From: Eutypella sp. D-1
Lineage: Eukaryota > Ascomycota > Sordariomycetes > Xylariales > Diatrypaceae
DNA length: 64,000 nt
Assembly: GCA_023313575.1 (NCBI GenBank)
Contig: JAJTTP010000009.1
Span: forward strand, 496,001-560,000
Reading direction: 5' to 3'
Of this stretch, positions 37,876-50,767 are shown in pieces. The translations under genes and the position numbers were made by a program. The notes under the pieces were generated by a model. That model did not search any database. It saw only the letters and a program-made list of their open reading frames with translations, and was not told the origin of the DNA. The stretch's first letter is position 1, and each line of letters begins with the position of its first letter.

Positions 37876-38886
37876 TAGACCGTGCTCATCACTGGAGGTT
37901 CAACCGGACTGGACTTGAACGTGACCCGACAACTAGCTGCAAAGGGCGCCAACGTCATCGTTGTTGCTCGCAATGTCGACAAGTTACGACAAGGAATTGA
38001 CTTCGTCTCGGTAACTCTTTTCTTCTTGGTTTCTGACCTCGATGTTGGGCCTAGGGTATCATCGACTGACTCTCATGTTTTAGAAAGGCGCCCGCTCGCC
38101 AGAGAAGCAGCACTTCCACTACATCAATGCCGATATGACCAAGGCTTTGGAATGCGCTCGCGTGGTAGCCGAATCCACCTCGTGGAATGGCGGCGCGCCT
38201 CCCGACATCGTCTAGTGCTGCAGCGGGAGTGTGCATCCATCTCTATTCATCGACACGCCGGTCGAGCAGTTCCAGACCATTCTGGACAGCAACTACCTCT
38301 CCTGCGCATACATGGCACATGCTATACTTAACGCCTGGCTGCGGCCGGTGGCTGTTACTGGTGCTGAGCACCCCAGCGGACCACAGGCCCATGACGTCCG
38401 GGTGAAATCCACGAAGCACCAGCCGCCGCTCCCAGCGCGCCACCTCATCTTCGCGGGCTCGTTCGTTTCTTTTTACAGTTTTGCGGGCTTTGCGCCGTAT
38501 AACCCGTCTAAGGGGGCAATCCGGGCTCTGTCGGACTCGCTTTCACAGGAAATGAATGAATCTCTATGTGGGAGCGCACCTTGAACTACCCCACGTGCGC
38601 GTGCACACTATCTTCCCCACCACGATGCCGACACAGTCTCTCGAGGATGAGAATCGTGTCAAGACGGACCTGACTAAGTCCCTGGAGGAGAGCGGCTAGA
38701 TCCTATCTCCAAGGGAGTGTGCGCGACGCGCTATCGCGAGCCTCGAAAGTGGGGAGGAGCTCATCGCGACAAGCCGTATTATCAGGCCCGTCATGACGAG
38801 CGTTCTAGGTGGCAACGTGCGGGCGGTTTCTGGAAGGGCCTGATAGATATTAGGTTGGGTGGTGATGGATGTAATGATATTTACTA
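37876..38886 (+). pseudogene. TSC10: 3-ketodihydrosphingosine reductase (TSC10/KDSR) pseudogene
   Basis: Short-chain dehydrogenase of sphingolipid synthesis, decayed. The Rossmann start TVLITGGSTGLDL (normally GGSxGxG), QLAAKGANVIVVAR, an intron at 38011-38083, HYINADMT, SVHPSLFIDTPVEQF, NYLSCAYMAHA, SSFVSFY-type strand and the catalytic YNPSK (Y-x3-K) are all readable. Lesions are a TAG at 38213-38215 replacing the expected Trp in DIVWCC, a 4-nt tandem duplication (gaat) near 38552-38561 that shifts the frame, a TAG at 38697-38699, and a further shift near 38822 before GFWKGLIDI. A TAG at 37876-37878 also precedes the first conserved block and might instead be an intron acceptor. In intact form the enzyme reduces 3-ketosphinganine with NADPH at the ER; a functional copy must exist elsewhere in the genome, since the step is essential. 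Confidence 0.85.
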
Positions 38887-40421
38887 GATGTTGATAAAGC
38901 AGAAATGATCCCATCTCATCGACAAGACGGGTCCCCTATCTCTTCTATCGCCTATGAGAATGACCCTTTAACGCTTGGGGCGTCATATAAATGATTTGTT
39001 TTACAGACAGCCAGGGTACGCACGGGCCATTGTTACGAGTATATAAGGAGCGCGGCCAGCCCACGAGTCGGCACCTACCTCATCCCTCCCTTCTTCACCT
39101 CATAACGTACGGGCGCGTCGTGCCGGTCGGTAGGATCGATGGTGTTTTTGTACACGTTTTTTCGTTTTGCCCCTTTTCTTTCCTATCTACTCTACCTAGG
39201 ACTACGTGACTCTGTTACGCTGTCGGGCTCCGTGCCGGGCACAATATTGCCACTTGCCCATTCACAAAAAAAAAAAGACAGTATTGGGCGTGAGTATGGG
39301 CAGGCTGCCCATCTAGCTGGCGCGTACCACGGGCAGTACGGCCAAGACGCTGACGGCCGGCCAAGCCTGTGGCTCACAAGTCTGTAAAAAGTACCTGTGT
39401 ACCTACATGTAGGTAGGTCTAAACAGGTTAGACCCGACGCCACCAGCTCTTATCTTATCCATAAGGATCTACGAGATCCTTATGGACTTCTGGATCTACT
39501 AGATCCTTATGGATAAGGATGCGAGGATGATGCGCAGAGGGGAGCAACTTGGTAAATATGCGGCCGTCAAGGAATAGGGTCTCCTGGACTCCCCTACTTA
39601 AGGACGCACAAGCTGCCTACCACCAGAGCCTGCCCGTACTAGGCGAGTTTCTCTTGTCTCGCATCTATATCGCCTTATGATGAATAATACAATGCGCACT
39701 CCGTCAAACACACTGCACCATTCTCGGACGGCATGAGGAGGCTGCTCCAAGAGATGCCGGCGTGGAACGTCCCCGCCGACAAGTTCAACAGCGCGCTTGC
39801 GGGACCCTTTGCATCGTGCACCAGATACGTGATCGGTAATGTACACTGTGCCTCTTAGAGAGGATCCGGATAAGATGTCGGGAGTACACTTCCTCTTTAG
39901 CCTTCGCAACGCACATATCAAGCAGAACTGCAATTACTCCGAGGACCTGGGATTGCAGGTGTATAATCTTACCCTGCCCTTCATCGACTCCCAGGACGGG
40001 CTGTTAGTCAAGCTCGACGGCCTTGACGCGAAGTGGTCCTGACCGGGATTTACCTACCAAGGCATCTTATAAGAGTCAGTTAGACTCAGTGGGCAAGTGT
40101 GCAGGGACTTTGACATGACTTGGTGATACCCTTGAAGACATTTGAGTGGCTAATGGGTCATGATGTCAAGTCTGGCGGCTACTCCCGCCGCTAGTCATGT
40201 CCCTTTGTCTTGGTACTATGTCAAGCCTTGGTACCCCGGATGCGATGCCCCACGACGAGTGTCTTCGTCATAGATCGCGAGAAGCGGCCACTTGAGTGCC
40301 AGACGTAATTTTATAAATAGGGCTCAATGGCCCTCCTAGTCCTGCCATCCAACTTCTCGTACTTTTGGTCCAATTAAAAATCGCTTAACCCAACTACCGC
40401 CTGATACAGTTATTATCGACG
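38887..40421. other. Intergenic region with palindrome and an unassigned coding-like stretch
   Basis: About 1.5 kb. It includes TACCTACATGTAGGTAGG-type repeats at 39398-39418, the 64-bp palindrome at 39454, and a region from about 39730 to 40042 whose pieces (MRRLLQEMPAWNVPADKF, then CNYSEDLGLQVYNL, KLDGLDAKWS) look like coding sequence broken by stops or introns. I could not assign that stretch to a family; it may be another relic. Confidence 0.4.
39454..39517. repeat. 64-bp imperfect palindrome with nested hairpins
   Basis: The outer arms, 39454-39471 and 39500-39517, are perfect 18-nt inverted repeats (cttatccataaggatcta and its reverse complement). Inside, 39458-39470 and 39474-39486 form a 13-bp perfect hairpin with a 3-nt loop, and 39492-39506 forms a 6-bp hairpin with a 3-nt loop. 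Confidence 0.9.
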
Positions 40422-40790
40422 ATGCCTTCCTCTAAGGGCAAACCCACAGATCCTGAGCTCAGAGAGAAGCTCAAAGAAGGTGCCCTACCTTTCATGCACC
40501 CATCGTGAATGATCTGGCGTGTTTCCATACTGACTGGTCTCACCACATAGAGATCAAGCAAGAACCGAACAAGTCTGGAGGAGGTGAGGGGCAATGGTCT
40601 GCTTGGAAGGTATGTACAGGCAGTCAAGCCGACATCATCGCATCAATTCAGTTAGCTAATAATGTGTTACTCCGGGTAGGCGTCGAAGTTGGCCAAGGAG
40701 TACGAGAAGCAGGGGGGTGACTATGAGGACGAACCAGGCTCAAAGAACAAGCCCAAGAAGGGTGCTCCTGAGCCCAAGAATGGAAATTGA
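40422..40790 (+). CDS. Small conserved-looking hydrophilic protein (75 aa, three exons)
   Basis: Exons 40422-40479, 40551-40609 and 40680-40790 join in frame, with GT...AG introns of 70 nt each, to encode 75 residues. The sequence is strongly hydrophilic: MPSSKGKPTDPELREKLKEE, then KQEPNKSGGGEGQWSAWKA, then KLAKEYEKQGGDYED and a Lys/Pro tail. The GxGQWSAWKA...EYEKQGGDYE pattern resembles small uncharacterised proteins in other ascomycetes; I do not know a function and am unsure of the family name. Two introns in so short a gene with perfect frame retention is strong evidence that it is real. No signal peptide or membrane segment is present. Confidence 0.72.
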
Positions 40791-42490
40791 AAAGGAAAAG
40801 CTTGGGTATTCACCTCCATAATGAATTGAGATAGCCATGCAAATTATATCCATTGAAGGAAAACCACCACCTAGGGTGGCCGGGATCGGGCTGAGGAGCT
40901 AGGCGGCCTTGATGGATACATCTTGTACATGCTCCTTGCCAGATCAGCAAGAAAGAAACAAAAAGAAAAAGGGCCTACTCAGTGAATGACTCCTTCTAAA
41001 TGTGTATCTGCCTATCTGTATGTACTTGAGGTAACTAAAGTTACTTAGGTGTTGCAGCCACATTATTGGCTGTCTAAATGCCCACACAAACTCCAAGTGA
41101 ATGTACGTACTAACTATTGCTGGCAATTAGTGGGCGATAGACGTGACTACAATCTGCATCAAAGATGAACCACATTGAATAACCTGTATGTTATCTAATA
41201 TATGATCCACTTAAGGGTAACTGCTGTTACACTATTCTAGGTTCCATGCTTACAGATGGTGACTATCCCCCACTTTGCTGCAATAAAATGCATCTTTAAG
41301 GCCTCGAACTGTAAGGCAAGCATAGCTCAATATCATACTGTGAAGTTTTCCTATATGTAACTACAACCCCAAACATCACATGGTGCTACACTGAGCATCA
41401 GGCTGTTACAATTCCAGGGTATCCTAAGTTGTCCAAAGTTTAACATACATGCCTTTCTCCTTTTCTGTCTCATAAGAATGGGAAGGGGGGACATATAATG
41501 TGTCAAGAAGCCTTGAAATACAGTTGGAAATCAGTACCGTATCCAGACCTGGCCTGCTATTCAGTTGGATGTGCTATAAGGAGATATCTACTGCTTTGAA
41601 TCTAGGTACTATAATGGGGGATTCTGGGTCTGTCACTATTAGTCCTTTATCTTCTCTGTATTCACTTGGTTTTCTGTTCACCCCTATGTCCCTTTCTGCC
41701 CATTGGTCCCTCTGGGATTTGTCTGTATAACACTAAAGACGAGGGCACTAGCCATCTGCGTACCATTTCTCGTCTACAATTACAAGAAAGCAGATACAGT
41801 ACGTAGAGAGAGATAGTATTACTTGGTACAATAAAATGTAGTGGTATTGAATGCCTGTGGAAACTCCTGTCAAGTCCATGGTGCCATAGTTGTGTCAAGG
41901 TAGGAATAGATAATACTTCAAGGAACATGAATAGTCAAATAAGAGATACTTAGATCTTTATCTTATTATTAGCCTTATCAGAGCAATGCAACAAGGCCAC
42001 CGTCACTGTATGAGTCTTGGGGAGCACCTCTTAACCACTAGGTCAAGAAACAAACCAGCATTCACTGTAGATAGACGGCGTACTTCAACAACTAGACATC
42101 CTAGTATTACTGTAACAGTGTGATTAGATTAGCCATGCTATTCTCCTATCATAGTAGCCCCCATACTGTAGTAAACATGCATGTTATTCAAGAATCGGAT
42201 GACATTCAATGTATTGGTCGTTGCCTTCTTATTCTTGCCATTATGGTTAGTAAACTTGACGCTATGGCCGCCTCTGTCGAAGCAACAGCTCGCTCAGGAT
42301 AATTTTTTAATATTTAAAGGCACAAAAAACTTTGGCAGCAGAAATTCTTAAATTCTTTCCCACAGATCATCACCACCCGTGATTCTTCATAATACCCATC
42401 CTTTGATGCAGACCTCAATACCCAACACTTAACTGTTGATCATCTATACCAGAAATTGGCGTGACCTTCCTGCATCGGCAACCTCTTGCG
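40791..42490. other. 1.7-kb AT-rich gene-free region
   Basis: Noticeably AT-richer than flanking genes, with stop codons dense in all frames and ORFs no longer than about 90 codons. No terminal repeats or transposase motifs were recognised. The final ~150 nt is probably the leader of the subtilase gene. Confidence 0.4.
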
Positions 42491-45400
42491 ATGCAGGGGC
42501 TCGTGTTACCCTGGCTTCTGGCCCTTTGGGCTCTACTATCCTCTCCTGTCGCTTCTGCTAGGGATGACACAACCACAGACACGATCTGCTATGTTGTTAA
42601 GCTCACAGAACACCATGAGTATGAGCCGGTTACTGTAGACAACTCAGTTAGCTACAGCCTCGTCACCACTTCTATCGATGTAAGTAAAGATGGAAGTCAC
42701 ATTTTAATCAGCAGAGTCGCACAAACCCGTCAACCCGAAATGTTTGCTGACCCTGAGTGTAATTAGTCGGTTTCCGAAACAACACAATGCCCCACCACTT
42801 CGGGTACCAGCACTGCAAGAGACACCACTGTTACTGTTACGGTACTTGTCACCTCTACGTCCAGTCCTGCCATTTCTACAGACATCGTGACTATACCTGA
42901 GGCCTCTACTACAACTCAGGTGGCATCGTTGTCTTCTGGAGGTAGTGGTTCAACGACAACTGACCCTTTTGTCGTTGTTACTGTGACCACGATTGTCCTG
43001 CAGTCCACTTCAGGCGATTCAGCAACATCTGAGACCTCCACTACAAGTGAGGAGGAATCGTCATCGTCCTCTGAAGGAGACACTGTTTCAACAACTCTTG
43101 TTGTTGCGACCGAGGGGACTACAATCTATGTGACCGATACAGCATCCGACTTGGCTTCCAGTTCTACTTCCTCTTCAAGCCAGACAACATCTGAGACCTC
43201 TACCTCGACAGGGTCATCCTCTGAGGATAGTGACTCTACAACTATTGTAGTTGTTTCTGATGGGACTACGATCACTTTGCACACCACCTTGCCCGACTCG
43301 GCTTCTAGTTCTAGTAGCTCTTCAGGTGACCTGACCACATCTGAGACCTCTACCACATCAGACACTGAAGAAGACTCAAGCACAAGTGCTGATCAGAGTG
43401 GCTCTACTACAGCATCGACTACCTCGCCTGAAAGTAGCTCGACTGCTTCCGTAACTAGCAGTGGCCAGACAAGTACCGCGATGACAGCGACTTCAACCTC
43501 AGACACCCCGGACACTATCGGGGGTGATGGAAGTTCTACCATTACAACGGAGCCACCAGTTGGTACAGCCCCTTCCACGTCTGATGATGCAACCGAACCT
43601 TCTTTATCTTCGAGCACGAGTGAAGAAGCGACACACGATGATGACCAGACCATACCAACGCCAACGCCAACACCGACTGCTACAGGTGGTGCTGATGGTA
43701 GCGACCCTACGCATCCGGACCCGACCACACCGGAGCCGCAACCGACCACTGATGATAGTGATGATGATGATAGTGATGATGATGATAGTGATGATGACGA
43801 TAGTGATGATGATGATAGTAACGATGATGGCAGCGACCCTGGTCACCCTACGCACCCGGACCCTACCACACCGACGCCAAAACCGACCACTGATCGTGGC
43901 GGCGGTGGTGGTGGTGGCGGCGGCGGCGGTGACCCGACACACCCGAAGCCCAAACCAACAAAGCCAAAGCCGACCACTCATCGCGGCGGCGGTGGTGGCG
44001 GGGGCGGCGGGGGCGGCGGTCCTACATTCCCAAAACCAACAATACCCACGCCAACAATTGGTGGAGGCGGCGGTGGTGGCGGTGATGGAGGGGATGACCC
44101 TACACCGACACCGAGCCCTACTCCGGCTCCGGACCCCTCTGAGGTGTCCTCCTCACAGTCTTCATCTTCGTCTTCATCTTCGTCTTCTAGTGCTGCACCC
44201 CAGTCCACACTTTGCGCGGGTCTGTCGGAGTTTGGAAGACAACTCGTTGCTATCGAGGGTTTGACCTACATAGTGCCGACTACGGGCGACGACCAGCATT
44301 TCATGTTCAACGACGAACAAGGCACCGAGTTTGTCATTTCCCCTAGCCATGTGATTATCGGAGATCAGGTATTCAGTGTTCCATCGGTGCCCCCCGATGA
44401 GCCTACGACGGTTAATCAGGGTGGGTATAGCGTTGTATTCCGTACGCGAGGCTTACCCGCACCCGAGCTGCAACTCGCCGCCCCTGGCGGCCCTGGCCAA
44501 GCCTACGCGCGGAGGGTGGCAGAGGATTACATTGAGCTCTGCCAATCGATGATGGCCAACTTGAGTTACCTGTTTATTGAGATGAACCACTTTTATTCAC
44601 GGTTGGCCGCCCCCTCTGCCGACGAGGCCGACAGGGTCCTGAAAAATTCCGAGGACGAAATTCTGGATTCCATTCAGCTCTACGCCAAAGCCATCGTGGG
44701 GTACATGCAGGAGTCGCGCCAGGAGGAATGGGAAGGTTTCCTGTACCAGGTACTTCACGTACAGGACGACGAGGACGATCTGGGAAGCCAGCCGGACAAT
44801 CCGGACCCGGTACAATATATCAATAGGGTGTTTTCCGGTTATCCTGGTATCAATGATCTATGTGAGAGAGCGCCCTGGAGGATTGAGGGGCTCTTGAACT
44901 TGGCCCGCTTCCTCTCGCAAGACACCTGGATGTCGCGAGACCGCCTCGTTGATTTCCTCAATGACAACCAGGAGAGATATATGAACACGATCCCGTCCGG
45001 CCCGGAAGGCCTCCGGAGCGGCGGGGGTGCTTTGATTTCCGGATTGACTGGCTTTTCCATCGTGGCCGGAACTGATCTATCAACACAGAGGGATGAGCTG
45101 TTCAGGGTGCGGGAATGGGTATTATCCCCACTCCAGGGAACACCCATGTGGTACATGCAGTACCTAGAGAAATTTCTAGACAACGCGGTTTCAGTATTGT
45201 CGGGGACTGACCCTGATGTCGGACTCACTTATGCATTCGACATGCGCTTTGCCCAAGGCGACGCCATTATGGCAGCGCTCGATGCCGACTATCTGACTGA
45301 TTTTTGGTGGATAACTGACACGATCGAAGAGAAACTAGCGGCCGTGGCCGGCGGCGCAGTTGGCTACCACTGGTTGAACGATACACAGACCTCGAACAAC

Positions 45401-47743
45401 ACGCTTCATCGGAGAGAGTATCTGGTGGATCCTGTGCCTCCCTACTTCAACCACCAAAGACTCTTGTCAGCTTTGAATACCGACACTATACCGCTGCACA
45501 CTCAGCCGTACAGGCGTGATAGCTCAGGAGGGGAAGGTATCACTGTCTTCATTCTTGATACAGGCTTCGACCTGTCCGGATACGGTGTAAGTCTATCCAG
45601 AAAATACGGCCTCGACAGTGCGCTGACGGATCATACAGGCATATGAACTGGGAATGACTGGCAAGAACGTGGAAGACTGGTCATATATCGTACCAAATGA
45701 ATTCAAGTTGAGCCAATATAAGTCGAAGGAATTCATATGGGGTCCTGAAACTTTGGATGATGATGTGGTAAGCACTTACAGCACACCACAGCATATTATA
45801 AGATGATCTGAAATAAATGTGTACACTCGCTGACATTTATTCCATCCATAGGTTGACCCACAGGGCAAGCCTTTCGGCCATGGAACCTGTGTGGCATCTC
45901 TGGCTATTGGTCGTTACTACGGAATCGCCCCCAAGGCCAACGCGTACCTTGTAAAGATCTCCACCAGCGTGGGATGGTCGGGTGGCAGGGTCCAAGCAGC
46001 ATACGATCCTAGAGCTGCAGAAAACGCCTTGGATCACGTTATAGAGGTCATAAAGGAGCGGGGCTTGCAGGGTAAAGCTGTCATCAACCATTCTTTCGGT
46101 ATGTTGTCGCCCTAAAAGAGGATCAATAGGGATATTCTGCTGACACGCTCGCAGGGCTTTGCAACCACTTGAACCCCTGGTCTCCGACCAAGTGGAAGAG
46201 GGAGACAAGAATGTGGAAGAAACGTCTGGCTGAGCTCGAGAAACTTGGCGTGGTATTTGTCCAGTCCGCTGGCAATGACGGCTTCCGCGCTGGAGGACCT
46301 TGGGATCAGTTGATCTGCAAGACCGGCATGAATCTGCCAGCCAACCTGGGGTCGCCCAGCAACAACATGATTGTCGTCTCATCAGTAAATGAGAATGGAC
46401 AGTGGAGCTCGTGGGCCTCGCCTTGGGGCGCAGACCCTTCCTCTGTCTGGGGTGGACAGACGGGAGACATTACAACCTATGCTCAAGGCGACAACGTGCA
46501 GGTTTTCTGGCGTGGCAAAACAGACATTAGATCTGGCACAAGCTTCTCTGCTCCTATAGTGGTAAGTCTACTGGGCTGGTGCCAGGTTGATACACGAAGG
46601 GGGGACTCAACTGACTCATTTTTAGGCCGGCCTCGCGGCCTACTTCCTCGGATACGAGAAAGAAAAGTTCAAGTGGGCACCAGACGGCAAAAAGGACTAT
46701 GGCAAGAGGTTTTGCCAGATGCTCAAGCAGCACATCACGTACTACCACTACCGACGCATCCCCATGTCCCAACAGGGTCCCCACTATGGCCTACCTTATC
46801 CGCTACCGCCGGATGTGCCTGTTGCTTACAACGCTATGCTGGGCAAGCAACCAAGTGAGTCCACCGAGAAAACTGCGGTTATATGAGTATGGGGAAGCGA
46901 TATATGCTAATCATGCGGATAGACTGCGGTTATGGAAATGCGCGTGCCGCGGAGGAAGTGGGGGACCCCGGCGATCCCAACGATCCCGACTACCAATGCC
47001 CCTGGCCGGACACACCCACGTCGACGAGCACGACGGCCAGCAGCACGTCTACGGAGCCGACGCAGAGCAGCTGGCCTACCGAGTACTACGACGCGCCCAC
47101 GGCTGCCGGTTGTACCGACTCCAGCTGCACCGATTGTACGGACGGCTTCAAGATGGTCTGCGTGACCGACGTCCAAGCGAAGAAGACTAAATGCCATTGC
47201 GAGTACCAATCTGGCTGTGCTCGTGGTGCTCCCGAACTCGGTATGTATTCGCCCACTCGAATGACGGTAGAGCGAAAACCGGGGAAGAGGAAGAAAAAAA
47301 AAGAAAAGCCACGAAGTTGCTAATGTCATTTTCTAGGGGAATGTGCGGAGCCCTGTCCGACGAATCAAGCACGCAGATGCGACGTAGGCAATGGTGAGTA
47401 CCACAACTTCCTGAAACCCCTCCATTGTCCCACTAGTTATGTAGTTATTACTTACGGACGCGCCGCGCTGACTTTCCGATGCGTTCCCTTAGTCGACCCG
47501 ACCTCTTACCCCTACGGCCGCTGCGACTGTGCGGATGCGTTTACAGTGAGCGCCTGCCACTCGGACAACGACTGCATGCAGTTCGCGTGCTCGTCGCTTG
47601 ACGAGGTCTGCCTGTGTGACTCGCCCTGGTGCGACTGCATGAACAGATACGAGCCGCGACCGCCGGCCGAGGCCTTCGGCGGCGCGAACCGGACGAGCTT
47701 CAGCCCTTCGCGTAACGGTTCGTACACCCGTTTCATCGCCTGA
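42491..47743 (+). CDS. Large secreted subtilisin-like serine protease with Ser/Thr/Gly stalk
   Basis: Nine exons (42491-42679, 42767-45586, 45639-45767, 45852-46098, 46155-46561, 46626-46854, 46923-47240, 47337-47393, 47493-47743) give 1548 residues, all phases consistent. A signal peptide (LVLPWLLALWALLSSPVASA) is followed by about 450 residues of Thr/Ser-rich sequence, then acidic DDDDS repeats, PTP repeats and poly-Gly blocks, then a Ser run. Residues about 550-960 form an unassigned domain, largely helical in appearance. The S8 peptidase comes late: D994 in ILDTGFD, H1056 in FGHGTCVAS, N1169 in SAGNDG and S1258 in SGTSFSAPIV. The last ~190 residues are Cys-rich with a Thr/Ser linker and end without a GPI-type hydrophobic tail. 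With the full catalytic set it should be an active secreted or wall-associated protease; its substrate is unknown. Confidence 0.85.
43747..43829 (+). repeat. Coding minisatellite, 15-nt units encoding DDDDS
   Basis: Five near-identical 15-nt units (gatgatgatgatagt type) encode consecutive DSDDD repeats in the protease stalk. Purity suggests recent expansion by slippage. Confidence 0.8.
43894..44092 (+). repeat. GGC/GGT runs encoding poly-Gly blocks
   Basis: Three poly-glycine blocks of roughly 9-12 residues, each preceded by a Pro/Thr/Lys segment (PTHRGGG or PTIGGGG), form a larger repeating unit in the stalk of the subtilase. Confidence 0.75.
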
Positions 47744-48465
47744 TTGCGAGGCCTAGAGATGGCATGACATGGGAGGGATTTCCCCAGGACGGTTGATTAG
47801 GGGGTGGCGTATGAGTGTGGCTAAAAAAGTGAGGGGGTGAGGAAGTGGCTGAGATTGATGAGCAGGAAAAGCCTGACTCCTACGTAGGTACTTAATTGAA
47901 AAGTACATAAGTATTCTTCTGTGCACTATTGATCAGCGTGATGTGAACTAGGGCTCAGAGCCTCGAAGCTCTAGAGTTTCAAAACTTCCAAAGTTGTTTA
48001 AGATGTAAAGATGGAAGGATTGGACATCTAAATTTTAGATGTCGCTAAGGTATGCCTGCTAGGCTGACGATGTATACGTATTTCCCCACATAAGATAATG
48101 GTGGATTGTGGCTTGTCCGATTATAACTAATGAGTGGCTGGAGCTCTGTCATTGGCTAGACTTCTAGTTATGCCAGTTATGCTTATAGAGGGGCAGTCGA
48201 AGCTCTAGGTACGTTTCGCTGTCAATAATTGAGTTAAATGATTGGATGGATAACTTGGCCAGCTTCTAAGCTGCCAGCTGTCTCTACCTACCTACCCAGG
48301 TACATAAGACCTTGGGTTATCTACCTACCTGGTATCTATATACCTACCTCATAAGTAATACGATACTTAGGTAGTCACAGTTTCAAGTTTCTTCTTTTTC
48401 TCCAGGAGCAGGATACTCCAATCTTGCAATCTGTTGAGCAACTCACTCAGCCATTCATATATAAG
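47744..48465. other. Intergenic region upstream of glucosidase II beta
   Basis: No gene is supported. A cluster of tacctacctacccaggtac-type motifs occupies 48282-48375, just upstream of the next gene, with a CT-rich tract (tttcttctttttctcc) near 48388-48403 and an atatata motif at 48457-48462 immediately before the ATG. Confidence 0.4.
48282..48375. repeat. Cluster of TACCTACC/GGTAGGTA motifs
   Basis: Repeated tacctacc, aggtac and ttaggtag words in both orientations within about 90 nt. The same words recur near 3310, 39400, 52200 and 52620 in this window. Confidence 0.65.
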
Positions 48466-50479
48466 ATGCGACAATCCCAGGCATTGGCCCTCCTGGGCAT
48501 CGTGGCCCGAAATGGCATTGTAACGGCAGGATCGTTACCTCGAGGCGTTGGTCCAGAATGTTTGTGTTCCCCTCCCCCTTCCCCCTCCCCCCTCTCCCCT
48601 CTCCCCTAATCCCTTTTACCTCTACTCCCGTTCTTCTGCCAGGCTCCCGAGGTCTGTAATCCCATCGGCTCTCCATGTTGTGGGGTTACTGTGGTGGTCC
48701 TGCAGTGTTACTGCTTTCTTGGAGCGAGAGCGAACAACTAGACAATATGGAAACACCATCTGGGAAATCTATCGGAATCCTATCTAGCTAGGAGATGTCT
48801 CTAGAGCCTATCAACTAACCTACGAACTTCTTCTAGTCGCCAAGTTCTACGAGATCAAGGATACCTTCACCTGCATAGGCCACCCCGATATATCGATCCC
48901 CTCATCCCGAGTTAACGATAACTCGTGTGACTGCCCCGATGGATCAGACGAGCCAGGCACAGCTGCTTGTGCTTATCTAGATCCCTTATCACCACCACAG
49001 CCGCTCCCTGCCTCGCTGTCAGGCACCACGAATACGACTAACGCCCTTCCGGGTTTCTGGTGCGAGAACAAGGGCCATATTGGCACCTACGTTCCATTCA
49101 CCCACGTCAATGATGGTGTGTGCGACTACGATCTGTGTTGCGATGGTACCGAGGAGTATGCCGGCAAGGCTGGGGTTAAGTGCGAGAACAGGTGTGATGA
49201 GATAGGCAAAGAGTGGAGGCGGATCGAGAAGGACCGGAAAGAGAATGCCGAGCGGGCTAACAAGCGCCGACGGACGATGGTCAAGGAGGCTAAGGAGCTC
49301 CGCCGTCGTGTGGAGGCTAAGATCACCGCCATAAACGGGGAGATTAAGGCCCTTGAGGCCAAGCGTGACGAGCTCAAGGTCAAGCTGGATGACGTCAAGC
49401 TTCAGGACCGTGGCAGGGTAGTCTCGGGTGAAGGCAGCGGCAAGCTCGGCGTTCTCTCCGGCCTAGCCAAGACCAGGATCAACGAGCTCCGGGATACCCT
49501 GAGCAAGATCGTGGGCGAACGCACCCAGCTCAAGGATAAGGTCGCTGAGTTGGAGGGCATCCTTTCTGCTTTCAAGGAGGAGTATAACCCTAACTTCAAC
49601 GACGAGGGCGTCAAGAAAGCCGTCAGGGCCTGGGAAGACTACGCGGCCAAGAAGACGTCGGAGGACGCGGAGGTACTGAACGAGGGCGATATCCAGGAGG
49701 TTCTCAAGGAGGACAGCGAGACTTCTGGCATCAACTGGAAGGAGTTTGAGGAGGAAGTCACTGATACGGATATCCGTAAGTACCTACATTGCTCTAGTTG
49801 ATGATGGACATGTTTTGCTAACAATGACATAGTCTACAGCATCGAGGCGTACCTCCCCGGGCCCCTGCGCGACTTCTTCCACTCTAAGTTGAACACGCTG
49901 CGGGTCTGGCTGATCGAGAACGGCATGCTGGCGGACTCATCGTCGGGCAAGGGAGAGACGGTGCTGGTGAAGGCGGCGCGGGAGGCGTACGAGGGCGCGG
50001 AGAGCGAGCTGACGACGAAGCAGCGGGAGCTCTCGGACCAGCAGGCGGACCTGGAAAAGGACTACGGCGCGGACGACATCTTCCGGCAGCTCAAGGGCAA
50101 GTGCGTGTCCACGGACGCGGGCGAGTACACGTACGAGCTGTGCTGGCTGGACCGGACGACGCAGAAGAGCAAGAAAGGCGGCGCCGCGACCAACATGGGC
50201 AACTTCGTGCGCTTCGACGCGGACGAGGCCGACGAGGAGGAGCGGCATGACGGAAAAGGGCTCGGTCGCGGTCGCCGCATCGTCCTGCGCTACGAGAATG
50301 GCCAGCATTGCTGGAACGGCCCCGATCGCCGCACCGACGTCTGGCTTGCGTGCGCTGAGACCGAGGAGCTCTGGCGCGTCAGCGAGCTTGAGAAGTGCGT
50401 CTATAAGATGGAGGTCGGCACCCCCGCCGCCTGCGAAGCCGCCGTGGCTGAGCCGGCCACTGGTAAAGATGAGCTGTGA
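48466..50479 (+). CDS. GTB1: Glucosidase II beta subunit (PRKCSH family)
   Basis: Three exons (48466-48559, 48837-49775, 49833-50479) give 559 residues. The non-catalytic beta subunit retains glucosidase II in the ER and helps it trim glucose from N-glycans during folding quality control. A signal peptide is followed by RGVGPE and, after splicing, FAKFYEIKDTFTC, the family's conserved start. LDL-receptor-A-like cysteine repeats follow, with CDCPDGSDEPG and VCDYDLCCDGTEEY. A long charged coiled coil spans about 150-330. The C-terminal MRH domain binds mannose: CVSTDAGEYTYELCW, YENGQHCWNGPDRRTDVWLAC, and ELEKCVYKMEVGTPAAC. The last four residues are KDEL, an ER retrieval signal. The first intron is unusually long at 277 nt, and its C/T-rich 5' half may reflect slippage. 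Confidence 0.93.
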
Positions 50480-50767
50480 GGTGCTAGGCTAGGGGGTTGC
50501 CCGCAGTTAAAAATAATCAAGTTACTTAGGTATGTAGACAAGAGACGTTATGGCGGTTCATTAGTAGCGCTTTGAAATTACGAGTTTGGAGGACGATAAA
50601 ACGACCTATATACTAGACGACCGATAGAACAAAAACAATCTATTTACGCCTAACTGAAATGCATATGTGTGGTATCATAAAATCTGTATCGTTTTTAACC
50701 CTAGGTTTTTTTTCCCCCCAAAGCAAAAACCCGCCATTACCCTGATATAATCAATTACCCATTCACG